Positions 1 through 11,662 of a stretch of 64,000 nucleotides of DNA are shown piece by piece. Under the pieces are notes generated by a model, which searched no databases, was not told the DNA's origin, and worked only from the letters and a program-made list of their open reading frames with translations. The translations under genes were made by a program, and so were the position numbers. Each line of letters starts with the position of its first letter. Within the stretch, counting starts at the first letter, position 1. The stretch covers positions 2,143,001 through 2,207,000 of the forward strand of contig NZ_CP017480.1 of the NCBI RefSeq assembly GCF_001887595.1, read 5' to 3'. The stretch is from Luteibacter rhizovicinus DSM 16549 (GTDB lineage: Bacteria; Pseudomonadota; Gammaproteobacteria; Xanthomonadales; Rhodanobacteraceae).

Positions 1-1
1 C

Positions 2-2931
<2,930 letters not shown>

Positions 2932-3001
2932 GCCGCCACAAAACCTTACGGCGACAGGTAGGGCACAATAGGCCCATGCTCTACCGAGCCATTCCCCGCC
3001 C

Positions 3002-3769
3002 ATGTGCCTGATCGCCTTCGCCTGGCATGTCCATCCGCGCTGGAAGCTGGTGCTCGTCGGCAACCGCGACGAGTTCCACGCACGTCCGACCGCGCCGCTG
3101 GCGCCGTGGGACGAAGCCCCCGACATCATCGCGGGGCGCGATCTCGAGGCCGGCGGCACCTGGGCCGGCATCGCACCGCATGGCCGGGTCAGTGTGATCA
3201 CCAACGTGCGTGACATGAGCGCGGACCACAGCGGCATGTCGCGGGGGTTGCTGGTCGCGGACTACCTCGGCTCCAACGTGCCCGCCCGCGCCCATGCCAT
3301 CGAACTGATGTCGAGCGCGAAGGCATACCGGCCGTTCAACCTGCTGACCTTCGACCACGACGACGCCTATTACCTGGGCAATCATCCGAACGCGCGCGCC
3401 CAACGGGTCGAGCCGGGTGTGCACGGCCTGAGTAACGCGGACTTCAACGCGCCGTGGCCGAAGACCCAGGCACTGGTCGAGCATCTCACCGCCTGGGTCG
3501 CCGCCGACCAGGACACCGACGTGGACGCGCTGTTCGCGCTGCTCGCAGACCAGGGCGCCTGGCCCGACGATGTCCTCCCCGACACGGGCATCGGCATCGA
3601 GCGTGAGCGCTTCCTCTCCAGTGCGTTCATCGTCGGAGAGAACTACGGTACGCGTGCCAGTACGGTCATCCTGGTCGACCACGAGGATCGCGCCCTCATC
3701 GCCGAGCGTCGCTTCGGGCCCCACGGCGTCGCCCTCGGTGAGGGCCGGTTCGACCTCGCCAGCCCTTGA
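3002..3769 (+). CDS. NRDE family protein (TANGO2-like)
   Basis: 255 aa. The N-terminus MCLIAFAW followed by NRDEFHARPTAPLAPW is the signature of the NRDE (TANGO2, PF05742) family, in which Cys2 sits directly after the initiator Met as in N-terminal nucleophile enzymes. That Cys2 supports the chosen ATG at 3002. The biochemical role of the family is not settled; a role in heme or lipid handling has been discussed for eukaryotic TANGO2. It lies 70 bp after gltD on the same strand and is followed by 120 bp of non-coding sequence. Family assignment is firm, function is open. Confidence 0.9.
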   Translation: MCLIAFAWHVHPRWKLVLVGNRDEFHARPTAPLAPWDEAPDIIAGRDLEAGGTWAGIAPHGRVSVITNVRDMSADHSGMSRGLLVADYLGSNVPARAHAIELMSSAKAYRPFNLLTFDHDDAYYLGNHPNARAQRVEPGVHGLSNADFNAPWPKTQALVEHLTAWVAADQDTDVDALFALLADQGAWPDDVLPDTGIGIERERFLSSAFIVGENYGTRASTVILVDHEDRALIAERRFGPHGVALGEGRFDLASP

Positions 3770-3889
3770 GGCTTGCGGTTCTTGGCGTGGCGGCGAGAGT
3801 CTTTTGCCTAAACGGCGATTGATCCACGCCCGGTCAGCCCCGACGATGAGTGGGTCAGACATCGAACCTTCCCTTCTCGGAGCGCCACC

Positions 3890-4684
3890 ATGAACATCGA
3901 TCTCAGCAAGCGCAGTGCCATCGTCAGTGGCTCGACCGCCGGTATCGGCCTGGCCATCGCCACGGGCCTCGCCGCCGCGGGCGCCGAGGTAGTCGTCACC
4001 GGCCGCACCCAGGCTCGCGTGGATGAAGCCCTCGCCACGATCCGCAAGGATGTTCCGAACGCGAAGCTCAAGGGCGTCGCCGCGGACCTCGGCACGGCCG
4101 AAGGCGCCGCCGCCCTGATCAAGGCCGTCCCGGAGACGGACATCCTGGTCAACAACCTCGGCATCTTCGAGCCGAAGGGCTTCTTCGACATCGAGGACGC
4201 CGAGTGGACGCGCTTCTTCGAAGTGAACGTGAATTCGGGCGTGCGCCTTTCGCGTCATTACGCCAAGGGCATGGCCGAGCGCGGCTGGGGTCGCGTGCAG
4301 TTCATCTCCAGCGAATCCGCCGTGCAGGTCCCTGCCGAGATGGTCCACTACGGCGTCACGAAGACCGCCCAGCTTGGTGTGTCGCGTGGCCTTGCCGAGG
4401 TGCTCTCGGGCACCGGCGTCACCGTCAATGCCATCCTGCCAGGCCCGACCCTGTCCGAAGGTGTCAGCGAATTTTTCGGCAAGATTGCCAAGGACCAGGG
4501 CAAGTCGCTGGAAGAGGTCGAGCGTGACTTCATCCAGACCCACCGCCCGACCTCGCTGATCAAGCGCCTGTTGAGCGTGGAAGAAGTGGCCAATGTCTCG
4601 GTTTACCTGGCGTCGGAGCAGGCTTCCGGCACCACGGGCGCGGCCATCCGCGTCGACGGTGGCGTGACCCGTTCGATTATCTGA
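3890..4684 (+). CDS. SDR-family NAD(P)-dependent oxidoreductase
   Basis: 264 aa, a classical short-chain dehydrogenase. The cofactor motif SGSTAGIGLAIA (TGxxxGIG type, with Ser in place of the first Thr) starts near residue 12, NNLG is the NNAG-like motif, and the catalytic Ser and YGVTK (YxxxK) are present. The C-terminus (LASEQASGTTGAAIRVDGG) matches the usual end of classical SDRs. GGAG-like sequence (CTCGGAGCG) lies upstream of the ATG. Substrate cannot be told from sequence. It is flanked by non-coding gaps of 120 and 100 bp, suggesting a single-gene unit. Confidence 0.93.
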   Translation: MNIDLSKRSAIVSGSTAGIGLAIATGLAAAGAEVVVTGRTQARVDEALATIRKDVPNAKLKGVAADLGTAEGAAALIKAVPETDILVNNLGIFEPKGFFDIEDAEWTRFFEVNVNSGVRLSRHYAKGMAERGWGRVQFISSESAVQVPAEMVHYGVTKTAQLGVSRGLAEVLSGTGVTVNAILPGPTLSEGVSEFFGKIAKDQGKSLEEVERDFIQTHRPTSLIKRLLSVEEVANVSVYLASEQASGTTGAAIRVDGGVTRSII

Positions 4685-4713
4685 ACGTGCCGATCGATCG
4701 CCAGGGACGGCGA

Positions 4714-4742
4714 TTGACAATAACTGACGTGACACCTAGATT
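4714..4742 (+). promoter_or_regulatory. Near-consensus sigma-70 promoter for a small transcript
   Basis: A perfect -35 hexamer TTGACA (4714-4719) is followed by a 17-bp spacer and the -10-like TAGATT (4737-4742, 4 of 6 matches). The predicted transcription start is near 4750. No gene of ordinary size follows on this strand before the convergent gene at 4902, so the promoter must serve a short transcript, probably the 35-codon frame at 4786. Confidence 0.6.
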
Positions 4743-4785
4743 GCCGGCATAGTCGGCCTGCGGCCGGCGCACAGGGATCAATGGA

Positions 4786-4893
4786 ATGTTCAGTGCTATC
4801 GCGGCGTTTGTCGTCGCCTGTCTCATGCCGTCCTTCGGACGGTGGTACGCGAAGCGCCGGAAGAAGCATCCGTCGAGCGTGCCCTCGGCGTAG
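4786..4893 (+). CDS. Candidate 35-aa small membrane protein
   Basis: A 35-codon frame below usual annotation cut-offs. The peptide begins MFSAIAAFVVACLMPSF, a short hydrophobic segment, followed by a strongly basic stretch (GRWYAKRRKKH) and a short tail, the layout of a small single-pass inner-membrane protein with a positively charged cytoplasmic end. An AGGGA sequence at 4773-4777 is 8 nt before this ATG; the out-of-frame ATG at 4781 is too close to it. A near-consensus promoter lies 44 bp upstream. It ends 8 bp before the stop of the convergent YchJ gene. It could instead be a short regulatory RNA; no homologue is recognised. Confidence 0.45.
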   Translation: MFSAIAAFVVACLMPSFGRWYAKRRKKHPSSVPSA

Positions 4894-4901
4894 TGCCTGG
4901 C

Positions 4902-5291
4902 TCAGTCGAGCGTGCCGTCGACATAAAACCAGCGACCGCCTTCGCGCACGAAACGACTCGTTTCATGCATGCGCTCCGCACTACCCCCACCCATACGCAA
5001 GCGCGCCACGAACTCGACGATCGCCGACTCCGGCGTCGGGGTTTCGTGGCGTTTGACGCTGAGGCCCAGCCAGGTGGGTCGCGGCGATTGCGTCGCCAGG
5101 CCGAGCGACGCGGGTCGCGTGCTTTCGTGCCAGGTCGCGAGCAGGTAGTCCTCGAGGCCGAGCACGTAGGCGGCGTAGCGGGAGCGCATCATTGCCTCGG
5201 CCGTGGGGGCCGGTTCACCGGCGTGCCAGCGACCACAGCAGTTCGCCAGGGTGGCGCCGGATCCGCAGGGGCAGGTTAAAGCGGTGGGCAT
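4902..5291 (-). CDS. YchJ family (UPF0225) protein with SEC-C-type zinc motif
   Basis: 129 aa. The N-terminal CPCGSG and CCGRWH residues form the SEC-C-like zinc-binding motif typical of YchJ proteins, followed by the conserved [21 protein letters not shown] stretch (first residues about 36-56) that starts the YchJ middle domain. The E. coli protein also has a second C-terminal SEC-C motif; here the protein stops after the middle domain (FYVDGTLD), a common short form. Function is unknown. It is transcribed alone, convergent with the small peptide upstream and 48 bp from the lipocalin gene, which is on the same strand. Confidence 0.87.
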   Translation of the reverse strand: MPTALTCPCGSGATLANCCGRWHAGEPAPTAEAMMRSRYAAYVLGLEDYLLATWHESTRPASLGLATQSPRPTWLGLSVKRHETPTPESAIVEFVARLRMGGGSAERMHETSRFVREGGRWFYVDGTLD

Positions 5292-5339
5292 CGGTACGGC
5301 CGGTCTCGTGGGTGATCGCGATCCTAGCAGCCCCGTGGC

Positions 5340-5876
5340 TTACTCCACCTTGCCCGACACGATCAGTGGCGTGAGGTCATAGCCCATGTCGGTGGCGGTC
5401 TTCTTCAATGCCTCGAAGGTGGCCCGATCCATCGACGGCTCACGCGACAGGATCCACAGGTACTTCCGGCCAGGCTGGCCGACGAGAGCCCACTGGTAGT
5501 CGTCGTCCAGGGCGAGTACCCAGTAATCCGCCCACACCATCGGTAGCCAGGACAGCCACGCCGGGGCGAAACGCACCTCCAGCTTTCCGCGCGCGAAGTT
5601 GTCCGGACGCCGGGCCACGCCGTCGCTGGCGATCGTCTTGCCCTCGGCCGTGACGCAGGCGTTGTGCACGGCGACCGTGCCATCCGGCTTCGGCGTGTAA
5701 TGAGCGGTGACGTTGCTCTCGCACTTGCGCTGGAACCACATGGGCAGGCGGGCGATCTCGTGCCATGTGCCGGCATAGCGGGCCAGGTCCAGGTCGGGTA
5801 CGGGGGCGAGCGGGACGGTGGCGACGGCGCTGGACGCGGCCATGGCCAGGGAGAGGGCGGCGAACAGTTCACGCAT
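5340..5876 (-). CDS. Lipocalin family protein (Blc-like)
   Basis: 178 aa. A cleavable signal peptide (MRELFAALSLAMAASSAVA) is followed by the lipocalin signature LARYAGTWHEIARLPMWFQ, and later by the DDDYQWALVGQPGRKYLWILSR block, which carries the second and third structurally conserved regions. No lipobox cysteine is present near the cleavage site, so unlike E. coli Blc this copy looks periplasmic and soluble. Blc proteins bind lipids such as lysophospholipids in the envelope. Same strand as the YchJ gene 48 bp downstream, so the two may be co-transcribed. Confidence 0.9.
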   Translation of the reverse strand: MRELFAALSLAMAASSAVATVPLAPVPDLDLARYAGTWHEIARLPMWFQRKCESNVTAHYTPKPDGTVAVHNACVTAEGKTIASDGVARRPDNFARGKLEVRFAPAWLSWLPMVWADYWVLALDDDYQWALVGQPGRKYLWILSREPSMDRATFEALKKTATDMGYDLTPLIVSGKVE

Positions 5877-5990
5877 GGCGGTGCCTTTCCTTACGAGCAG
5901 ACCCCCTACGATGCCCTCCGGCGGTGAACTACAACTAAATCCTACGAACTCGCGGCCGATAACGGGGGGAGCCGACCAGAGACACCGCCG

Positions 5991-6416
5991 ATGGGCCCCA
6001 AATCAACGCCCCGCCCCCTATGGACGCGCCTTCGTGAAAACCTCACGTGGCGGCCGAAGGTTCACTTCGACCGGGAATCGGGCGTCGTCGTGGTCCACCT
6101 GGGGCCGTTCCGGACGCGCGAGGTGCGGATGGAGCAGATCCGGCGCATCGAGGCGGGCAACCGGGACAACCTGGCGGCCGATACCGTGTTCCTGTTCTTT
6201 CACATCGATCGCGAGCCGGTGTTGGCGGTGTCCGAGCTCGACAGCGGCTTCACCAGCCTGGTCGAGGTCATGCGCGAGTACTTCCCGGGGATCGAGGGCT
6301 GGGAGGGCGCGGTGCCGCCTGTTCGGTTCCAGCTGACGTCGCTGGAGCTGTGGAAACGTCCGCTGCTCGGCGACGTTACGCCTGAGGATGATTTGCCTGG
6401 TACGTCGCAGGTTTGA
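5991..6416 (+). CDS. Hypothetical protein, 141 aa
   Basis: Not recognised. No signal peptide or membrane segment. The sequence has a basic N-terminus and then an alternating beta-like region (VHFDRESGVVVVHLGPFRTREVRMEQ, given here only as the start of about residues 24-48) followed by a helix-rich acidic middle (ELDSGFTSLVEVMREYFPG), which looks like a small globular cytoplasmic domain. Codon use matches neighbours. Its last 41 bp overlap the convergent hutD gene tail to tail. Confidence 0.75.
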   Translation: MGPKSTPRPLWTRLRENLTWRPKVHFDRESGVVVVHLGPFRTREVRMEQIRRIEAGNRDNLAADTVFLFFHIDREPVLAVSELDSGFTSLVEVMREYFPGIEGWEGAVPPVRFQLTSLELWKRPLLGDVTPEDDLPGTSQV

Positions 6417-6954
6417 CTGGCCTTATGCGGACGAGTAGGGCGGTGGTGTCGGCGGCAAGTTCGATACGGTGCGGACGGGTTATGGAATCACCGGTCTGGC
6501 AGGGGGTGCCGTCGGCGATGGCGCTTCCCTCGGCGAGATGAAACAACGCGACGTCGGTGGCGTCGACGATGGCCGGACCGTGTACGACGTCGACCGTGCC
6601 AGAGGCCTCGCCGCGGCGGACCATCAGGTTGAAATCGCGTGTGGCGCCGCCCGCCAGTGTCACATCCACCTGCACCTCGCCGGCGAAGGCGAAGGGTGCG
6701 CACGGTGTCGTCAATGCGTGCTCGCGCTCACCGTCCAGCGTCATCGTGAAGCCGTCACCCTCGAGCAGCACGATGATGCGGTCGATACCGGGAAAAGCCG
6801 AAAACGGCGATGCCGTGTCGACGTCGGCGATGCTCACCCGCCAGAGGAAATCGTCCATCGTCGCACCGGGCGGTTCGACGACGATTTCGCGGGTGATGCC
6901 GAGACCATTCTTCCACGGCACGGCTTTGAGCTCGGCAAAGGGAATGATGGTCAT
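6376..6954 (-). CDS. hutD: HutD family cupin protein
   Basis: 192 aa, starting at the ATG that overlaps the stop of the upstream helicase gene (ATGA); a longer in-frame extension upstream lies entirely inside the helicase gene and is not used. The HutD signature is the N-terminal PWKNGLGITREIVVEP, followed by FLWRVSIADVD and FPGIDRIIVLLEGDG, with the cupin-like core of PF05962. HutD is found in histidine-utilisation operons of Pseudomonas, where it is thought to limit expression; no other hut gene is present here, so a stand-alone role is likely. The gene end overlaps a convergent gene by 41 bp. Confidence 0.88.
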   Translation of the reverse strand: MTIIPFAELKAVPWKNGLGITREIVVEPPGATMDDFLWRVSIADVDTASPFSAFPGIDRIIVLLEGDGFTMTLDGEREHALTTPCAPFAFAGEVQVDVTLAGGATRDFNLMVRRGEASGTVDVVHGPAIVDATDVALFHLAEGSAIADGTPCQTGDSITRPHRIELAADTTALLVRIRPVKPATYQANHPQA

Positions 6955-9047
6955 GCGACGCGCTCGATGTTGCGGGCGAAAGGCGGTAGCGCACGAAGCA
7001 TGCCTGTGCCGTAGCGTTTGGTGATCACGCGGCGATCGAGCAGCACGATGCGGCCGGTGTCGGTTTCGGTACGAATGAGGCGGCCGCAATACTGCGTGAG
7101 GATACGCGTGGCATCGGGCACGCTCACTTCGATGAAGGGATTGCGTCCGCGCGACTCCAGCCACTCCGCGTAAGTCGCCCCGACGGGATCGGTGGGCACG
7201 GCGAACGGAAGCTGCGTGACGACGACGGTTTCGCAGAGTTTGCCCGGCAGGTCGAGGCCTTCGCCGAACGAGGCCAGGCCGAACAAGGTGCTGCCCTTGC
7301 CAGCCTCGATGTCTTCGCGATGCTCGGCGATCAGCTGCGCCTTCGAAAGCGAACCTTGCGCGCGCACCTTGCGGACGAACTCGATAGGGAGAATCTGCAA
7401 CACGCGATCGAGCTTGGCCCGCGAGGTGAAAAGCACGAGGTTGCCGGCGTCCCAGTCGAGGTTCTTGGCCAACCAGCCCGACACTTCGCGCGCATGGCCT
7501 TCCCGATCGTCCGGCATGGTCGTCAGTGCCGGCACGGTGAGCGTCGCCTGCTTCTCCAGATCGAACGGCGAAGGCAGGCTGAGTGTCACCGCATCATTGG
7601 GCAGGCCGACCGAATCGGCGAAGCCGCGGAAGTTGCCGCCGGCGCTCAGCGTGGCCGAGGTCATCACCACGGCGGAGGCGTTATCCCATAGCACGGTGCG
7701 CAGCAGGCCTCCGGCAGAGACGGCGGAGGCATGGCAGACGAGTTGCTGCTCGGGCGTCATGGTGACCCAGCGTGCGAGCGGTGGCGCGTTCTCGCGATCG
7801 TCGGACGACCACGCGTACCAGGTGCGGACCTGACGATCGAGACGCTCGAGCGCTACGCCAAGCTCGCGCGAGAGCGCTTCCTGCGTGGGGCCGCCAGCCT
7901 CCATCTCGACGACGGTGCGGCGCACCGTGCGCAGCCAGCGCTGGATGTCCTTGGTCACCAGATGCAGGTGCTCGGCATGCATCTTCCAGTTTTCCGGAAG
8001 CTGGCCCAGCGACGCGCGGAACACGGGTTCGGTTTCGCTGGACGAGGGCGTCCACGACATGCGGATCTCGCGTTCGATTTCTTCCAGCGAGCCCGACATC
8101 AGCATGAGCTTCTCATCGCCGGCTTCGAGCGAGAGGTTGCCGATGCTTTCCTTGTCGGTGAGCGAGTAGGCCGCGTGGATCTGGTTCTGCAGGCGCCCGA
8201 TGCGGCGCACGGCGGTGGCCAGATGCACGTCGGCAGCGCCGCGGTCGATCGCTTTCGCGGGCACGTGATGTGCCTCGTCGAAGATGTAGAGGGTTTCTTC
8301 CGGCTTGGGCAGGATCACGCCGCCGAAAGTGTCTTCATCGCGCGGCATGGTCAGGTCGGCCAGCACCAGATCCTGGTTGGCGACCACGATATCCGCCTCA
8401 CCGATGAGCCGGCGGGCGACGAAGAACGGGCAGACCGCGAAGGCACCGCACTTGCGACCCGTGCAGCCGCCGGCGCTGGTCGTCACCATGCCGCGCACGA
8501 GGTCGGAAAGTGGCTCGGGGCTGGTGTCGATATCGCCGTTCCACTCACGCGATTCAAAGGCCGCGCTGAGTTTCGCGACGGCCTTGGTGTCGCGCTCCGC
8601 AGGTGGACGCGCCCACAACGCGACGTCGGCATCGAACTCGAAGCCGCCCTGGGCGGACGGCTCCGAGCCGGCCATGCGCAGGTTGCGGGGGCACAGGTAG
8701 CGCGCGCGGCCCTTGGCCAGGGCCACCTTGGCCTCGACACCGCACAGGGTGAGGTACTGGGGGATATCCCGCTGCACCAACTGTTCCTGCAAGGCCACGG
8801 TGGCGGTGGCGATGACCAGCTTCTTCTTTTGGGCACGGGCCACTTCCAGCCCGGCGATCAGGTAGGCCATGGACTTACCGGTACCGGTCGGCGCCTCGAT
8901 GACCGCGGCACCGCCGGGTTCGCCCAGGGCCTTGGCCACCTCGGCGATCATCTTGAGCTGCGAGGCACGACCGCGGAACCCCGCAAGGCCGTCCTTCAAT
9001 CGCGCATAAGCGGCGCGGATCGCGGCTTTGGTGTCGTCGGTGAGCAT
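6951..9047 (-). CDS. dinG: ATP-dependent DNA helicase, DinG/YoaA family
   Basis: 698 aa from the ATG at 9047 (MLTDDTKAAIRAAY); a TTG 36 bp upstream would add 12 unconserved residues. Superfamily 2 XPD-like 5'-3' helicase with Walker A in APTGTGKS, the iron-sulfur cysteines in YLCPRNL and CTGRKCGAFAVCPF, the DEAH box IFDEAHH, and C-terminal motifs V/VI ending YCGRLIRTETDTGRIVLLDRR. These enzymes unwind R-loops and DNA repair intermediates. The exact paralogue (DinG or YoaA) cannot be fixed from sequence alone. It overlaps hutD by 4 bp, which implies co-translation of two unrelated functions. Confidence 0.9.
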   Translation of the reverse strand: MLTDDTKAAIRAAYARLKDGLAGFRGRASQLKMIAEVAKALGEPGGAAVIEAPTGTGKSMAYLIAGLEVARAQKKKLVIATATVALQEQLVQRDIPQYLTLCGVEAKVALAKGRARYLCPRNLRMAGSEPSAQGGFEFDADVALWARPPAERDTKAVAKLSAAFESREWNGDIDTSPEPLSDLVRGMVTTSAGGCTGRKCGAFAVCPFFVARRLIGEADIVVANQDLVLADLTMPRDEDTFGGVILPKPEETLYIFDEAHHVPAKAIDRGAADVHLATAVRRIGRLQNQIHAAYSLTDKESIGNLSLEAGDEKLMLMSGSLEEIEREIRMSWTPSSSETEPVFRASLGQLPENWKMHAEHLHLVTKDIQRWLRTVRRTVVEMEAGGPTQEALSRELGVALERLDRQVRTWYAWSSDDRENAPPLARWVTMTPEQQLVCHASAVSAGGLLRTVLWDNASAVVMTSATLSAGGNFRGFADSVGLPNDAVTLSLPSPFDLEKQATLTVPALTTMPDDREGHAREVSGWLAKNLDWDAGNLVLFTSRAKLDRVLQILPIEFVRKVRAQGSLSKAQLIAEHREDIEAGKGSTLFGLASFGEGLDLPGKLCETVVVTQLPFAVPTDPVGATYAEWLESRGRNPFIEVSVPDATRILTQYCGRLIRTETDTGRIVLLDRRVITKRYGTGMLRALPPFARNIERVA

Positions 9048-9115
9048 CGATGAGAGCGCAGAACGGGAAGGGCAACCGACCAAGGTTACCTCATACCCGT
9101 CTCACCCCACGACGC

Positions 9116-9397
9116 TCAGGCGTGACGGTTGATACCGACAGAGGGGATCGGGCTACCGGCGACGAGGCCGGCGACGACGTAGGTGTGTTCTTCCCACGTG
9201 CCGTCGGATTGCTGGACATGGATCTCGACCGGACGGCCCAGGTTGTCGGACAGGCCGGGGGCCAGGGCTTCGGCGGCAGCGATCGCCATGGACTGCGACG
9301 CATAACGGCCGAGGGGCAGGGAGGCACGGCGGACGATCCACGGTCCCTGTGTCGATTCGCTATATGGAATGAACAGTTGTGCGGAGCTCGAAGCCAT
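9116..9397 (-). CDS. Small hypothetical protein, DUF2188-like
   Basis: 93 aa. The segment GPWIVRRASLPLGRYASQSMAIAAAEALAPGLSDN (about residues 18-52) followed by RPVEIHVQQSDGTWEEHTYV has the layout of DUF2188-type small proteins: a short strand with a Trp, a helix that begins with a repeated Ala pattern, then a strand and a DGxW/E turn. The match is by eye and loose. No membrane segment. It sits alone in the gap between the helicase and tag genes on their strand. Confidence 0.6.
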   Translation of the reverse strand: MASSSAQLFIPYSESTQGPWIVRRASLPLGRYASQSMAIAAAEALAPGLSDNLGRPVEIHVQQSDGTWEEHTYVVAGLVAGSPIPSVGINRHA

Positions 9398-9501
9398 GGA
9401 AACCCTCGCTGTCGGTACGTAGACCTGGGATGGGTAGACCGGGTGAAGCGGCCGCCGACGGGCGGTGAGTCCACGCTACGCCGCAGGGACTAAAAAACCC
9501 G

Positions 9502-10086
9502 TTAACCCTTGGGGCACAGCGTCTGGCGTGCCACGTCCCGGCGCCGGAAGCAGTCCGGGGCATGCGAATTGATCAGGCCGGTGGCCTCGAGCCAGGCGAA
9601 AACGATGGTGGGCCCGACGAAGGTGAAGCCGCGCTGGCGTAGCGCCTTGGAGATGTGTTCGGAGAGGGGGCTGTTCGGTGGCACCGGCCCCTCCCAGAGG
9701 ATCGGCTGACCGCCGACCGCGTCCCAGCAGAAGCGCGCGAAATCCTCGCCCTTATCGCGCATGGCGAGATAGGCCTTCGCGTTGTTGATCGCCGCGCCGA
9801 TCTTGCTGCGCGAGCGGATGATGCCGGCGTCAGCGAGCAGGCGGGCGACATCGTCCGCGCCGTACGCGGCGACGCGCTCCGGATCGAAGCCCTCGAAGGC
9901 GCGCCGGAAACCGTCCCGGCGCGCGAGGATGGTGCGCCACGACAGCCCGGCCTGGAAACCGTCGAGGACCAGCTTTTCCCACAGCTTGCGCCCGTCGTAC
10001 TCAGGCACGCCCCACTCGGTGTCATGGTAGGCGCGCATGAGTTCGTCGGACTCGCCCCAGGCGCAGCGGGTCGTGCCATCGGTCAT
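9502..10086 (-). CDS. tag: DNA-3-methyladenine glycosylase I
   Basis: 194 aa, normal length. Removes 3-methyladenine from alkylated DNA as the first step of base excision repair. Diagnostic parts are RCAWGESDELMRAYHDTEWG at the N-terminus, FQAGLSWRTIL in the helix-hairpin region, and the zinc-binding HAPDCF near the C-terminus, where Cys and His pair with the N-terminal Cys and His. The start ATG overlaps the stop of the upstream DUF1993 gene (ATGA). Confidence 0.96.
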   Translation of the reverse strand: MTDGTTRCAWGESDELMRAYHDTEWGVPEYDGRKLWEKLVLDGFQAGLSWRTILARRDGFRRAFEGFDPERVAAYGADDVARLLADAGIIRSRSKIGAAINNAKAYLAMRDKGEDFARFCWDAVGGQPILWEGPVPPNSPLSEHISKALRQRGFTFVGPTIVFAWLEATGLINSHAPDCFRRRDVARQTLCPKG

Positions 10087-10577
10087 GCGTTGAAGCCGAG
10101 GTAATCCAGTTTGCCGATGGCCACGCCGTTGTGGCGGAGGATGTCGTACGCCGTCGTCACGTGGAAAAAGAAGTTCGGGATGGCAAAGGTCAGCAGGTAG
10201 GAGGCCGCGGTGAAGCTGTGCTCGGTGTCCTTGAACTTGCGCGAGAGGGGACGGGCTTCCCCCGCCTCGATGACGGCGCGGTCCACCGACTCCAGCCAGG
10301 CCACGGTACTGTCGATGCGCTTGCGCAGGTCAGCGAAGGTGGTCTCGTTGTCCTCGAAGGAAGGCGGCTGGACTTCACCGATGCGGGCGATGGCGAACTT
10401 GGCGGTATCGCTGGCGCGCTGCACCTGACCGGCCAGGGTCAGCATGTCGGGGGCCAGGCGGGCCTCGATGAGGCGAGAGCCATCGGCCTGGGCCTCGGCC
10501 TTGTCCAGCAGTTCGGTCAGCACGCGGAAACCGCGGACGAAGACGGGGACGGAAGCGTCGTAAGCGGAAAGGGTCAT
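10083..10577 (-). CDS. DUF1993 family protein, copy 1
   Basis: 164 aa, from the ATG of [16 protein letters not shown]; the longer frame upstream has no support. The DUF1993 (PF09351) hallmarks are the N-terminal [12 protein letters not shown], the central [14 protein letters not shown] and the C-terminal [21 protein letters not shown]. It forms an alpha-helical bundle like DinB-type proteins; function is unknown. It is translationally coupled to tag (4-bp overlap). A second, clearly related copy lies at 12426-12929 on the same strand, beyond an ABC exporter operon of opposite direction. Confidence 0.9.
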   Translation of the reverse strand: MTLSAYDASVPVFVRGFRVLTELLDKAEAQADGSRLIEARLAPDMLTLAGQVQRASDTAKFAIARIGEVQPPSFEDNETTFADLRKRIDSTVAWLESVDRAVIEAGEARPLSRKFKDTEHSFTAASYLLTFAIPNFFFHVTTAYDILRHNGVAIGKLDYLGFNA

Positions 10578-10705
10578 GGCGGGCGGGGCCTTTGGGTTGG
10601 GCAATCCGCTTCGATCTGGGGGTGCCCAGGGCGCCTGACAAGGCAGGCAGTCTTCGTCCAATCGGTCTACCATCGGCCGCCTTACCCATCGATCCGCGGG
10701 TCCTC

Positions 10706-11662
10706 ATGTCGCCACTCGAAGCCACCCCATCCTCGCCCGATGCCATCGTCTCGGTGCGCGGGCTTTCCAAACACTACAAGAGTGGCCTGCAAGCGCTCAA
10801 CAAGGTGGACCTGGAGATCCGTCGCGGGGAGATCTTCGCCTTGCTGGGTCCCAACGGTGCCGGAAAGACCACGCTGATCAGCATCATCTGCGGGATCGTC
10901 AACGGCAGCGAAGGCAGCGTGCATGTCGACGGCCACGACATCGTGCACGACTACCGCGCGGCACGCGGCCTGATCGGCCTGGTCCCGCAGGAGCTCTCCA
11001 CCGATGCTTTCGAAACGGTCTGGGCCACGGTGAAATTCAGTCGCGGCCTGTTCGGCAAGGCGCCGAACCCGGTGCACCTGGAACGCATCCTTCGCGATCT
11101 CTCGCTGTGGGAAAAGAAGGACTCCAAGATCATGGCGCTGTCCGGCGGCATGAAGCGTCGCGTGCTGATCGCCAAGGCGCTCGCGCACGAACCGCGCGTC
11201 CTGTTCCTGGATGAGCCCACGGCCGGCGTCGACGTGGAGCTGCGTCACGACATGTGGGAAATGGTCCGTCGCCTGCGCGAGTCGGGCGTCACCATCATCC
11301 TCACGACCCATTACATCGAGGAAGCCGAGCAGATGGCCGACCGCATCGGCGTCATCAATCGCGGCGAGATCGTACTGGTGGAAGAGAAACACACGCTGAT
11401 GCAGAAGCTCGGCAAGAAGCAGCTCACGCTGTCGTTGCAGAGTCCACTCGCGGCCGTGCCCGAGGGCCTGAGTGAGTGGCCGCTGGACCTGTCCGACGAC
11501 GGCCAGTGCCTCACCTACACCTTCGACACCCAGGGCAACGACACCGGCATCGCCATGCTGCTGCGCAAGCTGGGCGAGCTGGGTATCGACTTCAAGGACC
11601 TGCACTCCAGTGAGAGCTCGCTCGAGGATATTTTCGTGAGCCTGGTGCGGGGTGGCGTATGA
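10706..11662 (+). CDS. ABC transporter ATP-binding protein (ABC-2 type exporter)
   Basis: 318 aa from the ATG of [10 protein letters not shown]. One nucleotide-binding domain: Walker [10 protein letters not shown], signature [15 protein letters not shown], Walker [13 protein letters not shown] and the H-loop in [12 protein letters not shown]-terminal extension of about 80 residues after the H-loop is usual for exporters of the NatA/DrrA/YadG group. The next gene overlaps it by 4 bp and encodes the matching permease, so the pair forms a complete two-gene exporter. E. coli YadGH is the nearest well-known layout; substrate is not predictable. Confidence 0.93.
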   Translation: MSPLEATPSSPDAIVSVRGLSKHYKSGLQALNKVDLEIRRGEIFALLGPNGAGKTTLISIICGIVNGSEGSVHVDGHDIVHDYRAARGLIGLVPQELSTDAFETVWATVKFSRGLFGKAPNPVHLERILRDLSLWEKKDSKIMALSGGMKRRVLIAKALAHEPRVLFLDEPTAGVDVELRHDMWEMVRRLRESGVTIILTTHYIEEAEQMADRIGVINRGEIVLVEEKHTLMQKLGKKQLTLSLQSPLAAVPEGLSEWPLDLSDDGQCLTYTFDTQGNDTGIAMLLRKLGELGIDFKDLHSSESSLEDIFVSLVRGGV

